Of a stretch of 32,382 nt of DNA, positions 7,969 to 16,026 are shown piece by piece. A program made the position numbers and the translations under genes. The stretch lies in the NCBI GenBank assembly GCA_047611425.1, contig JBLFWJ010000013.1, forward strand, positions 1-32,382. The letters run 5' to 3'. Origin of the DNA: JBLFWJ01 sp047611425. Lineage in GTDB: Bacteria; Bacteroidota; Bacteroidia; UBA10329. The notes under the pieces are model-generated. The model saw nothing but the letters and a program-made list of their open reading frames with translations, was not told the origin of the DNA and searched no databases. Positions within the stretch are counted from its first letter, which is position 1. Each line of letters starts with the position of its first letter.

Positions 7969-9002
7969 GCACAGCCAAGAATATCGTTCTTATCACCCCA
8001 GGGTTTCCGACAAGTGAATCGGACTATCTCTGCATGCCTTATTTACAGACATTTCTGAAGCAGGTTGAAAAAGACCATGAAGACTTGAGTATTAGGATAA
8101 TCTCATTGCAATACCCGTATTCTGCTTCATCTTACGATTGGCACGGCATAAAGGTGTTTGCTTGTGGAGGAGCTAATCGACCTTTTCCAATAAGGCTATT
8201 CTATTGGCGAAAGGCACTAAATCAACTTTCAAAACTTCACAAAGAAAAAAAGGTTGATGTCGTGCATTCGTTGTGGCTTGGGGAATGCACCTACTTGGCT
8301 CAACGCTGGGCAACCTCACACAAGGTTAAGCACGTAGCAACTGCCATGGGTCAAGATGTCCTTACTTCAAATCGATATTTGAATAGAATCAACCTTGACA
8401 AACTCACTTCGGTTTTACTTTCTGACTTTCAAAACCAGGAGTTGGAAAAGACACTCGGTAGAGGGACAGGTCATGTAATTCCGTGGGGGTTGGATGCAAT
8501 GACAGGCACAGAAAATCCTCGGGAAATAGATATTCTCGGTGTTGGTTCTTTTATCAAATTGAAGGATTACGAACTGTTTCTTGCTGTCATTGCTCTTGTG
8601 GTAAAAACATACTCAAAACTTAGAGTCACGTTGATCGGTGATGGACCAGAAAAGGCACGCCTCGAGCAACTTGCCAAAACCCTTAACATCACCGACAACA
8701 TTAAGTTTTTGGGCGAAGTTCCTAGGCCAAACGTCCTAGAAACTATGCAACGGTCTAACGTGTTTCTTCACACCTCCACCTACGAATCGCAGGGCTACGT
8801 TCTCAATGAAGCATTGGCAAGTGGAATGTCAATCGTATCAAGAAAAGTAGGGCTTGCCGAGGCTTCTGGTCGGTGGTCAATTTGCGAAACAAGACAAGAA
8901 ATGGCTGACGCTTCTTTATCGCTTTTAGGACAAACATTTGAGCCCATCTCGATAATGTCAGTTCAAAAGACCATTGAAGGATATAAGCGATTGTACAATT
9001 AA
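7965..9002 (+). CDS. Glycosyltransferase family 4 (GT-B fold)
   Basis: This cytoplasmic glycosyltransferase has 345 residues when started at the ATG that overlaps the previous TGA (ATGA). A start 42 bases earlier would lie deep in the preceding gene and add residues unlike the family. The N-terminal half is a Rossmann-like acceptor domain beginning VLITPGFP. The C-terminal half holds the donor site: LIGDGPEK at 223-230, FLGEVPRPNV at about 248-257, and the E274-x7-E282 motif in ESQGYVLNE. Such enzymes are retaining and use nucleotide-sugar donors. It is the only cytosolic glycosyltransferase I see in the cluster. A 33-base gap follows. Confidence 0.85.
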   Translation: MSTAKNIVLITPGFPTSESDYLCMPYLQTFLKQVEKDHEDLSIRIISLQYPYSASSYDWHGIKVFACGGANRPFPIRLFYWRKALNQLSKLHKEKKVDVVHSLWLGECTYLAQRWATSHKVKHVATAMGQDVLTSNRYLNRINLDKLTSVLLSDFQNQELEKTLGRGTGHVIPWGLDAMTGTENPREIDILGVGSFIKLKDYELFLAVIALVVKTYSKLRVTLIGDGPEKARLEQLAKTLNITDNIKFLGEVPRPNVLETMQRSNVFLHTSTYESQGYVLNEALASGMSIVSRKVGLAEASGRWSICETRQEMADASLSLLGQTFEPISIMSVQKTIEGYKRLYN

Positions 9003-9035
9003 AAAAAAGCGCTTCAGTAAATCTGAGAGCCCACG

Positions 9036-10019
9036 ATGATCACCAAAAAACTCATACAACGATTGAAATGGACCGCTGGAGATGCGGCCTTTTCACTTGG
9101 AGTTTCTTCATTGTCAACTAGCGGTAAAGGGTGTCGAGTTTTGATCTACCATGGCATTGACCTCGATGGCCGAACAGACTTCAACACTCGGTTTATAAGT
9201 GCCGATTATTTCGAAAAACAGATTGCATATTTCTCAAAGCACTTTAATGTTGTTTCGTTGGATGACATTTATGCAAACCGGGTCTCTCAAAATAAATTAA
9301 ACGTTGCCATCACCTTCGATGACGGATATCTGAATAACCTGAAATACGCGGTTCCAGTTCTTGAAAAACATCAAGTCCCGGCTACCTTTTTCGTCACGGG
9401 GATACGAGACCTTGGAACGGACATTCTTTGGCCAGATTTTGTTGACATGGCCACAACGAAGTGCAATAAACCGATTGAAATTCGAGGTCAGGTTTTTCGA
9501 AAGAATCGCAATGGTGAACTGACTTTCCAAGGAAAAACATTAAAGCATATTTGTAAGTCTCAGGACTGGAATTACAAGTTGGATATGATGGAGGCACTAA
9601 AGCCTTGGGATTCCTTTAGAAAAGACCCTGCTCTGGCAGATTACTGGAAACAAATGACCTCTGACGAGATTAAGAAATTGGCCAGTTCTTCATTTGTCTC
9701 TATCGGATCACACGGATATTTTCACAACAATCTGGGCGACATAAATCACGAAAGTGCTTGCCAAGAATTAGAACAATCGAAGCTCTTTTTGGAAAACATC
9801 ATTCAAAAAGAAGTGCGTTCAATTGCCTATCCAGATGGGTCGTATACCCGAGAATTAGTTGATGCTGCGCTACTGGTTGGATACAGCCAGCAATTGGCTG
9901 TTGATTACGTTTTCGAGCAAGACAAACTGGACCCACGAATTCTGGATAGGTTTGGTATCAACCCGTTTATCTCTTGGAACAATCAGTTGAATTGCATTGT
10001 GAAAAATAGCTATTGGTAA
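9036..10019 (+). CDS. Polysaccharide deacetylase (NodB/CE4 domain)
   Basis: This 327-residue protein has a NodB-type domain. The TFDDGY motif is at 93-98, with the catalytic base and metal-binding Asp at D95/D96. The metal-binding histidines are H226 and H230 in SHGYFH. AYPDGSYT corresponds to the RxPxG-type motif 3 with Arg replaced, as in many distant members. There is no signal peptide, so it probably acts in the cytosol or at the inner membrane face on an N-acetylated lipid-linked sugar. Its lone cytosolic glycosyltransferase neighbour supports this view. It is followed by the GNAT gene with a 1-base TAATG overlap. Confidence 0.85.
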   Translation: MITKKLIQRLKWTAGDAAFSLGVSSLSTSGKGCRVLIYHGIDLDGRTDFNTRFISADYFEKQIAYFSKHFNVVSLDDIYANRVSQNKLNVAITFDDGYLNNLKYAVPVLEKHQVPATFFVTGIRDLGTDILWPDFVDMATTKCNKPIEIRGQVFRKNRNGELTFQGKTLKHICKSQDWNYKLDMMEALKPWDSFRKDPALADYWKQMTSDEIKKLASSSFVSIGSHGYFHNNLGDINHESACQELEQSKLFLENIIQKEVRSIAYPDGSYTRELVDAALLVGYSQQLAVDYVFEQDKLDPRILDRFGINPFISWNNQLNCIVKNSYW

Positions 10020-10954
10020 TGGCGGAAAAGGCTCCATATCGGACAGAACGACTTGACGATTCAAACCTCAAGGATGTGCAATTTCTGTACAAGAAAATCT
10101 TCGGAAAACGCATATCACTTGAGAACCTGACGAAGAAGTATGACACCAGTTATACCGGAATCAAACATGTGACTTTTCTGGCATATGACGGAACAAAGCC
10201 AATTGCTTTTTACGGAGCTCTGCCGCAATTAATGAATCACAAGGGAGAAACAATACTTGCAGTACACACCTGTGACAGCCTGACGTTACCGGACTATCAG
10301 CGCAAGGGTCTTCATAAAATGCTTGCGCTAAAAGCGTATGATTTGATGAAGGAACAAGGCGTGCGTTTTGTGTATGCGTTCCACAGTGAAAACACGTTTC
10401 ACAGTTGCAAAAAGCTGGACTGGGAATTGGGTATCACAATTAGAGGGTTTACCATCAAGACTGCAGGTCTTCCTTTTGTAAAGGCCCTACGAAAATTCAG
10501 ACCGTTCATTGGACCATTGAACAGGTACAATCGGAATGTGTTGCTCCCTTTTCAAATTCCAGTCGAAACCTTTGAAAACTCTAATTCAAATAGCGGTTTG
10601 TACCATGTTTACGACCAAGCCTTTTTCAGCTATAAGTGCTTTACCAATAACCTCGTTATCAAAATTGAAAACGTCAAATTTTGGTTGAATATCACGTCTC
10701 GGGTTTCAGTTGGCGATGTGGTTTTCGAATCCGAAACCGACTTGTTGAAAGGAATTAAAAAGCTGAAGAAACTTACCTCACAGATAGGCCTAAACGAGAT
10801 TCTTTTTCAGACTACTCCCGGTTCAAAAATTGAACACGCACTATCGAAACACTTTACCGGTTTTGAGTCTTGGAAAGTTGGGTTTTACTGCTTTGATGAC
10901 GAAATAGATGTCCGACAACTGAAGTCAAATTTCGGTGACTTGGATACTTTCTAA
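10019..10954 (+). CDS. GNAT-family acyltransferase
   Basis: This 311-residue protein carries a GNAT domain in its first half. The acyl-CoA pyrophosphate loop is QRKGLHK at 94-100, preceded by strand beta4 (CDSLTLPDY) and followed by a long helix. It looks like the Acetyltransf_9 group. The C-terminal half has no motif I know and may bind the acceptor. The ATG at 10019, which overlaps the previous stop as TAATG, is preferred over the TTG two codons upstream. Next to a deacetylase, it could re-acylate a freed amino group with a different acyl chain; that pairing is inference. Confidence 0.75.
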   Translation: MAEKAPYRTERLDDSNLKDVQFLYKKIFGKRISLENLTKKYDTSYTGIKHVTFLAYDGTKPIAFYGALPQLMNHKGETILAVHTCDSLTLPDYQRKGLHKMLALKAYDLMKEQGVRFVYAFHSENTFHSCKKLDWELGITIRGFTIKTAGLPFVKALRKFRPFIGPLNRYNRNVLLPFQIPVETFENSNSNSGLYHVYDQAFFSYKCFTNNLVIKIENVKFWLNITSRVSVGDVVFESETDLLKGIKKLKKLTSQIGLNEILFQTTPGSKIEHALSKHFTGFESWKVGFYCFDDEIDVRQLKSNFGDLDTF

Positions 10955-10956
10955 AA

Positions 10957-12450
10957 ATGAGCAGCAAGGTCGAATCATATATTTTCTGGGCTGTTTTCAT
11001 TCTGCTGGTCTCACTTCGCTTACTCCATTTTGGCGAATCCATCGATTCACCCCATGCTTGGCGGCAATGTGATTCTGCCAACGTTATTTGGTCGTTTTAC
11101 ACTTATGGAATCGACCTCTTGCACCCTCAAGTATGCTGGCTAGGCGGACATAAGAATTTGGTTTTAGAGTTCCCCGGGGTCTATGGAATCATCGCGTTTT
11201 TGTACAAAATCTTTGCGCCAAGCCACATAATTGCCAGAGCTGTCATGCTCCTTTTTTATGCTGCTGGTACAATCTATTTCCATAAAATTATCGAGTCCAT
11301 CGGGTCCAAAAACCTGGCACGGGTATCAACAATCATCTACCTCCTCGTGCCTTTGGGATTGTTTTTTTCCCGAACGATTCAGATAGATTTTTCGGCCATG
11401 TTTTTCGTTTTTGGAATGACCTATCACTACTTAATCGGCTTTAACGAAAAGCGGTTTGGACAGATTGCATTGGGAAGCCTTTTTGCAACTTTCGCATTTG
11501 TAACCAAAGTTCCATATGTGCTGCCTGTTGTTTTTCCTCTTGCTTTTGTGGTGCTAAGAACGGGTGACCCCAAACTAATCTTCAAAAGTGTATCTCTCTT
11601 AATCATTCCGATTATGGCCTTCGCATTTTGGTGGCTGCATGGATTAAATGTGAACGGGTCTGCGCCCGAGTGGGACTTTATCCCGACCTACAGAAAGTTT
11701 ACGGAAAGCGCGCACTGGTACTTCGGAACTTTGCAACAGCGTATGTGGATCGGTCACTGGGAAACTATCGGTACTCGATTGTTAATCGAGGTTGTTGGAC
11801 TTTCTGGTGTGCTCTTTTTCATCTCTGGAGTTTTCCTGAGTTTTCGGGGATCAACTTTCTTTCGGCTTTGGTTTTTCGGCACCTTGGCTTACCTCGCCAT
11901 CTTTTTTAATCTGAACCTAATCCACAACTACTATCAGATTCCTTTTCTAATTCCCGCTTCAGTTTTCATGGCTGCAAGTCTGATAAAACTGAATGACCTG
12001 ATCTCGATGAAAAGCAAATCAGTGGGTAAAGCCTTTGTGTTGGTTGCCCTAGCGGCAATTGGCACAATGAATTTTTCCTATGCTGAAGCGAACTATTATA
12101 ACGCACAACCTCATCTTGAAAAAATGGGCGTCATCGTACAAGAACATACAGATGAAAACGACTTAATAATCTTCAGTTATGGTGGTTTTGATGCGCGATG
12201 TCCACTCTTGTTATATCGAGCAAGACGTAATGGATGGTCCATCCCACATCATGATTTAAGTGCCGTAATTATCTACAATTTAATGCTGAATGGCGCGAAT
12301 CATTTGGCTGTAATTAGTCCCTTTGCACCAACAGGAGAGGTAAAGGTTTTCACGGATTTTTTTGAATACAAAGAGATACCTTTAGAAGGGAATGATACCT
12401 TGTTCCTCTATCAACTGGACCCCCAGCGTTTACCACCAAAACCGGAGTGA
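10957..12450 (+). CDS. GT39-like integral membrane glycosyltransferase with WRQxD motif
   Basis: This 497-residue membrane protein has roughly ten to twelve hydrophobic segments. After the first one comes HAWRQCD (33-39), a signature of GT39/ArnT-like proteins in which the Asp is the likely catalytic base. The C-terminal domain of about 90 residues is soluble and probably periplasmic. It should transfer a polyprenyl-phosphate-linked sugar outside the inner membrane. It starts 2 bases after the GNAT gene and ends in a GTGA overlap with the third radical SAM gene. It is only distantly similar to the protein at 6538-7968, so the two probably add different sugars. Confidence 0.75.
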   Translation: MSSKVESYIFWAVFILLVSLRLLHFGESIDSPHAWRQCDSANVIWSFYTYGIDLLHPQVCWLGGHKNLVLEFPGVYGIIAFLYKIFAPSHIIARAVMLLFYAAGTIYFHKIIESIGSKNLARVSTIIYLLVPLGLFFSRTIQIDFSAMFFVFGMTYHYLIGFNEKRFGQIALGSLFATFAFVTKVPYVLPVVFPLAFVVLRTGDPKLIFKSVSLLIIPIMAFAFWWLHGLNVNGSAPEWDFIPTYRKFTESAHWYFGTLQQRMWIGHWETIGTRLLIEVVGLSGVLFFISGVFLSFRGSTFFRLWFFGTLAYLAIFFNLNLIHNYYQIPFLIPASVFMAASLIKLNDLISMKSKSVGKAFVLVALAAIGTMNFSYAEANYYNAQPHLEKMGVIVQEHTDENDLIIFSYGGFDARCPLLLYRARRNGWSIPHHDLSAVIIYNLMLNGANHLAVISPFAPTGEVKVFTDFFEYKEIPLEGNDTLFLYQLDPQRLPPKPE

Positions 12451-13859
12451 GAAAGAAAGTTATTCTGTACAATCCTACGGCCGTTTTCTTCGATATGCCA
12501 TTGGCTTTATTGGCAATCGCTTCGTCAGTTGACAAAGAAAAATATGATGTTTCAATCGTAGATGGACGGCTGGAAAAGGCTCCGTTAAAGGTCGTTTCTG
12601 AACGTGTAAAAGGTGCCTTGGTTCTAGGCATCACTGTGCTGACAGGAAGCCCAATTAGCGATGCCCTTGAAGTGTCGAGATTGGCAAAGAAAATCAACCC
12701 AGATATTACAGTTGTTTGGGGTGGATGGCACGCCTCATTGTTTCCAACTGAAACGTTGGATCAAGAAACGTCAGTGGACGTTACGGTTCAAGGTCAAGGA
12801 GAGAAGACTTTTGTTGAAATTCTGGAGAAGCTAAGCGTTGGAGCCAACCTTTCTGGAGTGAAAGGATGCACGTATCGAGGCTCTGATAAAATTACCAAAA
12901 ATCCTCCACGGGTTTTGGAGGATATGAACGACTTGCCACGGGTTAATTATGATCTAATCGATCCGGAAAAATATTATCAGAAGAAGGGCCAAAGACAATT
13001 CGATTACATCTCTTCCACTGGCTGCTTTTTCCGTTGTTCGTTTTGCGCGGATCCCTTCGTTTACAAACGATCATGGACGGCCATTGAGCCAGCAAGAATG
13101 AGAGAGGAGCTCGAAGCTCAATGGAAGAAGAATCCGTTTACGGACCTCAACCTACAGGATGAGACGTTTTTCACATACCGTGAGAGAAGCTTGGCTGTCG
13201 CAGAAGAGTTCATTAAACGGAAACTAAACATCTCTTGGGCCGCTACAATGCGAGCCGATCAAGGAAGTCGATTGGAAGATGCGGATTTTGGCTTGCTCGC
13301 AAAATCTGGTCTAAGAAGACTGTTGATAGGTGTTGAATCTGGCTCGCAAGAAATGATGGACTGGATGCAAAAGGACATCAAATTGGAGCAGGTTTATCAG
13401 TGTGCAGAGCGTTGTCTGAAGCACAACATCAGTGTCATTTTTCCCTTCATCGTTGGGTTTCCGGGCGAGAGCCAAGAGAACTTCCACAAGTCGCTGAAGA
13501 TGGCTCATGAACTTGCTTCGATGAGCAAAAACTTCAACACGCCAATCTTCTACTTCAAACCATACCCTGGTTCAAAAATCACCATGGATGCGGTTAAGGA
13601 CGGATATCAACTTCCGACCTCACTTGAGGAGTGGGCAAAGTTTGACTACATCGGATCAGCCGGACCTTGGTTAACGGACGAAAACTACAAGCTGGTTGAG
13701 CGATTCAAATTCTATTTGAAGGCTGGCTACGGAAGAACCAGATGGTATACTTGGCCAATTCACAAACTGGCCAGAATGCGCTGTGAGCGAGAATACTATG
13801 GTTTCCCTTTTGAAAAAATCGTGATTGAAAAGATCATCTCGAGACCCGAATTGTCTTAA
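12447..13859 (+). CDS. Cobalamin-binding-type radical SAM enzyme (RS3)
   Basis: This 470-residue protein begins with a B12-binding domain containing WGGWHASLFP at 91-100; it is the only cluster member that keeps the usual GGxH loop. A GQGEKT motif follows. The radical SAM ligands are C193, C197 and C200 (TGCFFRCSFC), and GVESGSQE occurs in the barrel. The GTG start overlaps the previous TGA by 4 bases. This is the last gene of the plus-strand operon. Its TAA stop shares a palindromic TTAA with the stop of the convergent methyltransferase gene. Unlike RS1 and RS2, it has no methyltransferase gene directly behind it on the same strand. The substrate is unknown. Confidence 0.85.
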   Translation: MRKKVILYNPTAVFFDMPLALLAIASSVDKEKYDVSIVDGRLEKAPLKVVSERVKGALVLGITVLTGSPISDALEVSRLAKKINPDITVVWGGWHASLFPTETLDQETSVDVTVQGQGEKTFVEILEKLSVGANLSGVKGCTYRGSDKITKNPPRVLEDMNDLPRVNYDLIDPEKYYQKKGQRQFDYISSTGCFFRCSFCADPFVYKRSWTAIEPARMREELEAQWKKNPFTDLNLQDETFFTYRERSLAVAEEFIKRKLNISWAATMRADQGSRLEDADFGLLAKSGLRRLLIGVESGSQEMMDWMQKDIKLEQVYQCAERCLKHNISVIFPFIVGFPGESQENFHKSLKMAHELASMSKNFNTPIFYFKPYPGSKITMDAVKDGYQLPTSLEEWAKFDYIGSAGPWLTDENYKLVERFKFYLKAGYGRTRWYTWPIHKLARMRCEREYYGFPFEKIVIEKIISRPELS

Positions 13860-14512
13860 GTGATCCTGTAAAGAAAGTTTCGTTCTCCGAATCGCTTCAC
13901 CATCGAAACTTCATTCATCTCAAGTCTTCCATTTTTAAGGATTTGCTGAATTCTATCAATCTCACAATCCTCTGAAAGAATCATAAGAGCAAATCCTTTT
14001 TCGGTCAAATGGTCACCAAGTTGTCTGGCCAGGTTTTCGAAATACTGGAATTCTGATCCGCAGAACCATGCTTTTTCAGCATCTGATTTTGGGTCCTTTG
14101 GATAATAAGGTGGGTTGATTATTACCATATCAAACTTCTCGGCCAGTGAATCAAAAAGATCGGATTTCTGAATTTTCACCTCCAGCCCAAGGGTCTGTTG
14201 ATTCGCTTTTAGATTATCAATCGCGAGCGAGCTGATGTCGCTGGCTGTGACTATGGCATTCTTCTGTGCGCATCGAAACGAGACAATCCCACAGCCCGCT
14301 CCCAGTTCTAAAACTGACTGGTCTTTCAGGTTTTGTTGGTCCAAATATTCCAGTAAAACTTTGGTGCTAATGGTCAGATGCGGAAAGAAGACACCAGGCT
14401 TAACCAGCACTTTCAAGTCCTTATACCGATAACTTCTCGGCTTGCTGAAATACCACTTTGAAAACGGCTGAAGAATGGGGTAAACAACCCTTTTTAAAAC
14501 CAGCCTAAACAT
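13856..14512 (-). CDS. NPPY-type SAM-dependent methyltransferase (MT4)
   Basis: This 218-residue protein has motif I LELGAGCG (68-75), an acidic D in ASDIS, and NPPY at 133-136. NPPY is the hallmark of enzymes that methylate an amide or exocyclic nitrogen, such as PrmC/HemK and RsmC/TrmN-type RNA enzymes. It is shorter than PrmC and lacks that protein's N-terminal helical domain. Two starts are possible: GTG at 14515 (GTGA overlap with the upstream stop) or ATG at 14512 (TGATG), and I chose the ATG. It is the last gene of the minus-strand operon. It may be a housekeeping RNA methyltransferase, or may methylate an amino sugar; context favours the latter but does not prove it. Confidence 0.75.
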   Translation of the reverse strand: MFRLVLKRVVYPILQPFSKWYFSKPRSYRYKDLKVLVKPGVFFPHLTISTKVLLEYLDQQNLKDQSVLELGAGCGIVSFRCAQKNAIVTASDISSLAIDNLKANQQTLGLEVKIQKSDLFDSLAEKFDMVIINPPYYPKDPKSDAEKAWFCGSEFQYFENLARQLGDHLTEKGFALMILSEDCEIDRIQQILKNGRLEMNEVSMVKRFGERNFLYRIT

Positions 14513-16026
14513 CACTCGGTCAAGAACCCTTCAATTTCTGGCTGTCGGTATTTCCACAACTTTTGAAACGCTTTGATCTCGTACGGAAACGCAAAGATTC
14601 CGGTTTTATACCTCCAACTTGAAAGCGCTTTAAGAGTTGCCTTTTTGCCTCCTTTGATTCTAAAATCTGAGGCAGTCGGATAATACCCGTTAAGTACCGT
14701 TTCGAAATTCCTGATTCGATCGATCATTTTTGGCGTAAGCCACGGAGTAAGCGGGTTTTTCCGCAAGTCGAAATTCTCCCATGCAGGAGCCAACCAATCC
14801 TCCAGGTTTTCTGGAAAAGCAAAACCTGCTTTCGTGATTTGATCATACAAATCGCTGCCTTCTGTCGGTACCGGACTATATAGATAAATGATGATTTCCG
14901 TGTTCGGATTGATCTCTTTTATCTCCTGTATAAACTTAATATCAAACTCAATCTGAGCCATTACCTTTTCCTCAGAATCACCAGGCATTCCTAGTACAAA
15001 CGAATATTCCGGCACGATACCAAACTTGCCCATACGGGCAGCAAACGACCGAATCTGTTCCGCAGATTGGGTTCCGCCTTTGTCCATTTGTTTAAGCACA
15101 TCATCATTGCCCGTTTCCGCTCCCAAGAAAATCATCTTGCAACCGGCATCTCGCATAAGTGCCAAATCATCATCCGAATATTGGTTCAGGGTATCTATCC
15201 TGCCTTCACCCCACCAGGATAATCCATCGTTCTTTACCAACTCAGAAAACTCAACTACTCGCTTTCTTGAAGTGAAGAAATTGTTGTCGTGAAATTCAAT
15301 ACTGTCAATGCCATATTGGGCTTTCAAGCTTGAGATATCTGCGTAAACATTGGCCGCAGACCGTCCCTTCCAACGCGCATTATAAATGGGAACAACAGCA
15401 CAAAAAGAACATGTGAACGGACACCCAAAACTCGAGTGATACGACACCGTTTTGTTGCCCATAAAGGTCTTTCCTAAATAGTCTGAAACTGGGTATTGCA
15501 GGTTCAGCGTATCATATGGAAATGCCGGTAATTGATCCTGATCAAGCAGTTCTTCCTTCTTGGTTTTGGTAATCATTCCATCTTTCAAATAGATGAGATT
15601 CCTAACCTCGTTTACGTCAGTTCCATTATCCAAGGCGTCCAACAACTGCGGAAATGTGTTGTCTCCTGGGCCGTTTACAGTAAAGTCTACAAACCCCGAT
15701 TGCAAGACAACCTTGTGTTGATTGCTGGCAAAATATCCGCCCCAAACATTCACAATTTCCGGAAATTCTTCCTTTACTTTTTTACTAAACGGAATCGCCT
15801 GTGCCAATTGTGGGCCAGGCATAACTGTGGTTCCGAAGTATTTAAACTTACCCGTTTTAATATGGTCTTGAATCACCTTTAGTGGGTCGCTCTCTTTGTT
15901 GCCATCTACAAATACGTAGTGACGTTTCCCTTGAATGGACGCACCGACTTGCAAGATCGAATTTGGAATTCGATGCTTTGCGGTTGCGCTCCGCGGATTG
16001 AATAATATGACTCCAGTTCCACTCAT
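14512..16026 (-). CDS. Cobalamin-binding-type radical SAM enzyme (RS4)
   Basis: This 504-residue enzyme has the B12-binding plus radical SAM layout. The glycine loop is WGGYFAS at 95-101, lacking the common His. The cluster ligands are C202, C206 and C209 (FGCPFTCSFC). The barrel motif LGAETGNDD replaces the ESGS seen in the other three paralogues. The C-terminus extends about 100 residues past the barrel. The ATG overlaps the TGA of the upstream SPASM-type radical SAM gene by 4 bases, and a methyltransferase gene follows. It is more like RS3 than like RS1 or RS2 in overall layout. Confidence 0.85.
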   Translation of the reverse strand: MSGTGVILFNPRSATAKHRIPNSILQVGASIQGKRHYVFVDGNKESDPLKVIQDHIKTGKFKYFGTTVMPGPQLAQAIPFSKKVKEEFPEIVNVWGGYFASNQHKVVLQSGFVDFTVNGPGDNTFPQLLDALDNGTDVNEVRNLIYLKDGMITKTKKEELLDQDQLPAFPYDTLNLQYPVSDYLGKTFMGNKTVSYHSSFGCPFTCSFCAVVPIYNARWKGRSAANVYADISSLKAQYGIDSIEFHDNNFFTSRKRVVEFSELVKNDGLSWWGEGRIDTLNQYSDDDLALMRDAGCKMIFLGAETGNDDVLKQMDKGGTQSAEQIRSFAARMGKFGIVPEYSFVLGMPGDSEEKVMAQIEFDIKFIQEIKEINPNTEIIIYLYSPVPTEGSDLYDQITKAGFAFPENLEDWLAPAWENFDLRKNPLTPWLTPKMIDRIRNFETVLNGYYPTASDFRIKGGKKATLKALSSWRYKTGIFAFPYEIKAFQKLWKYRQPEIEGFLTE

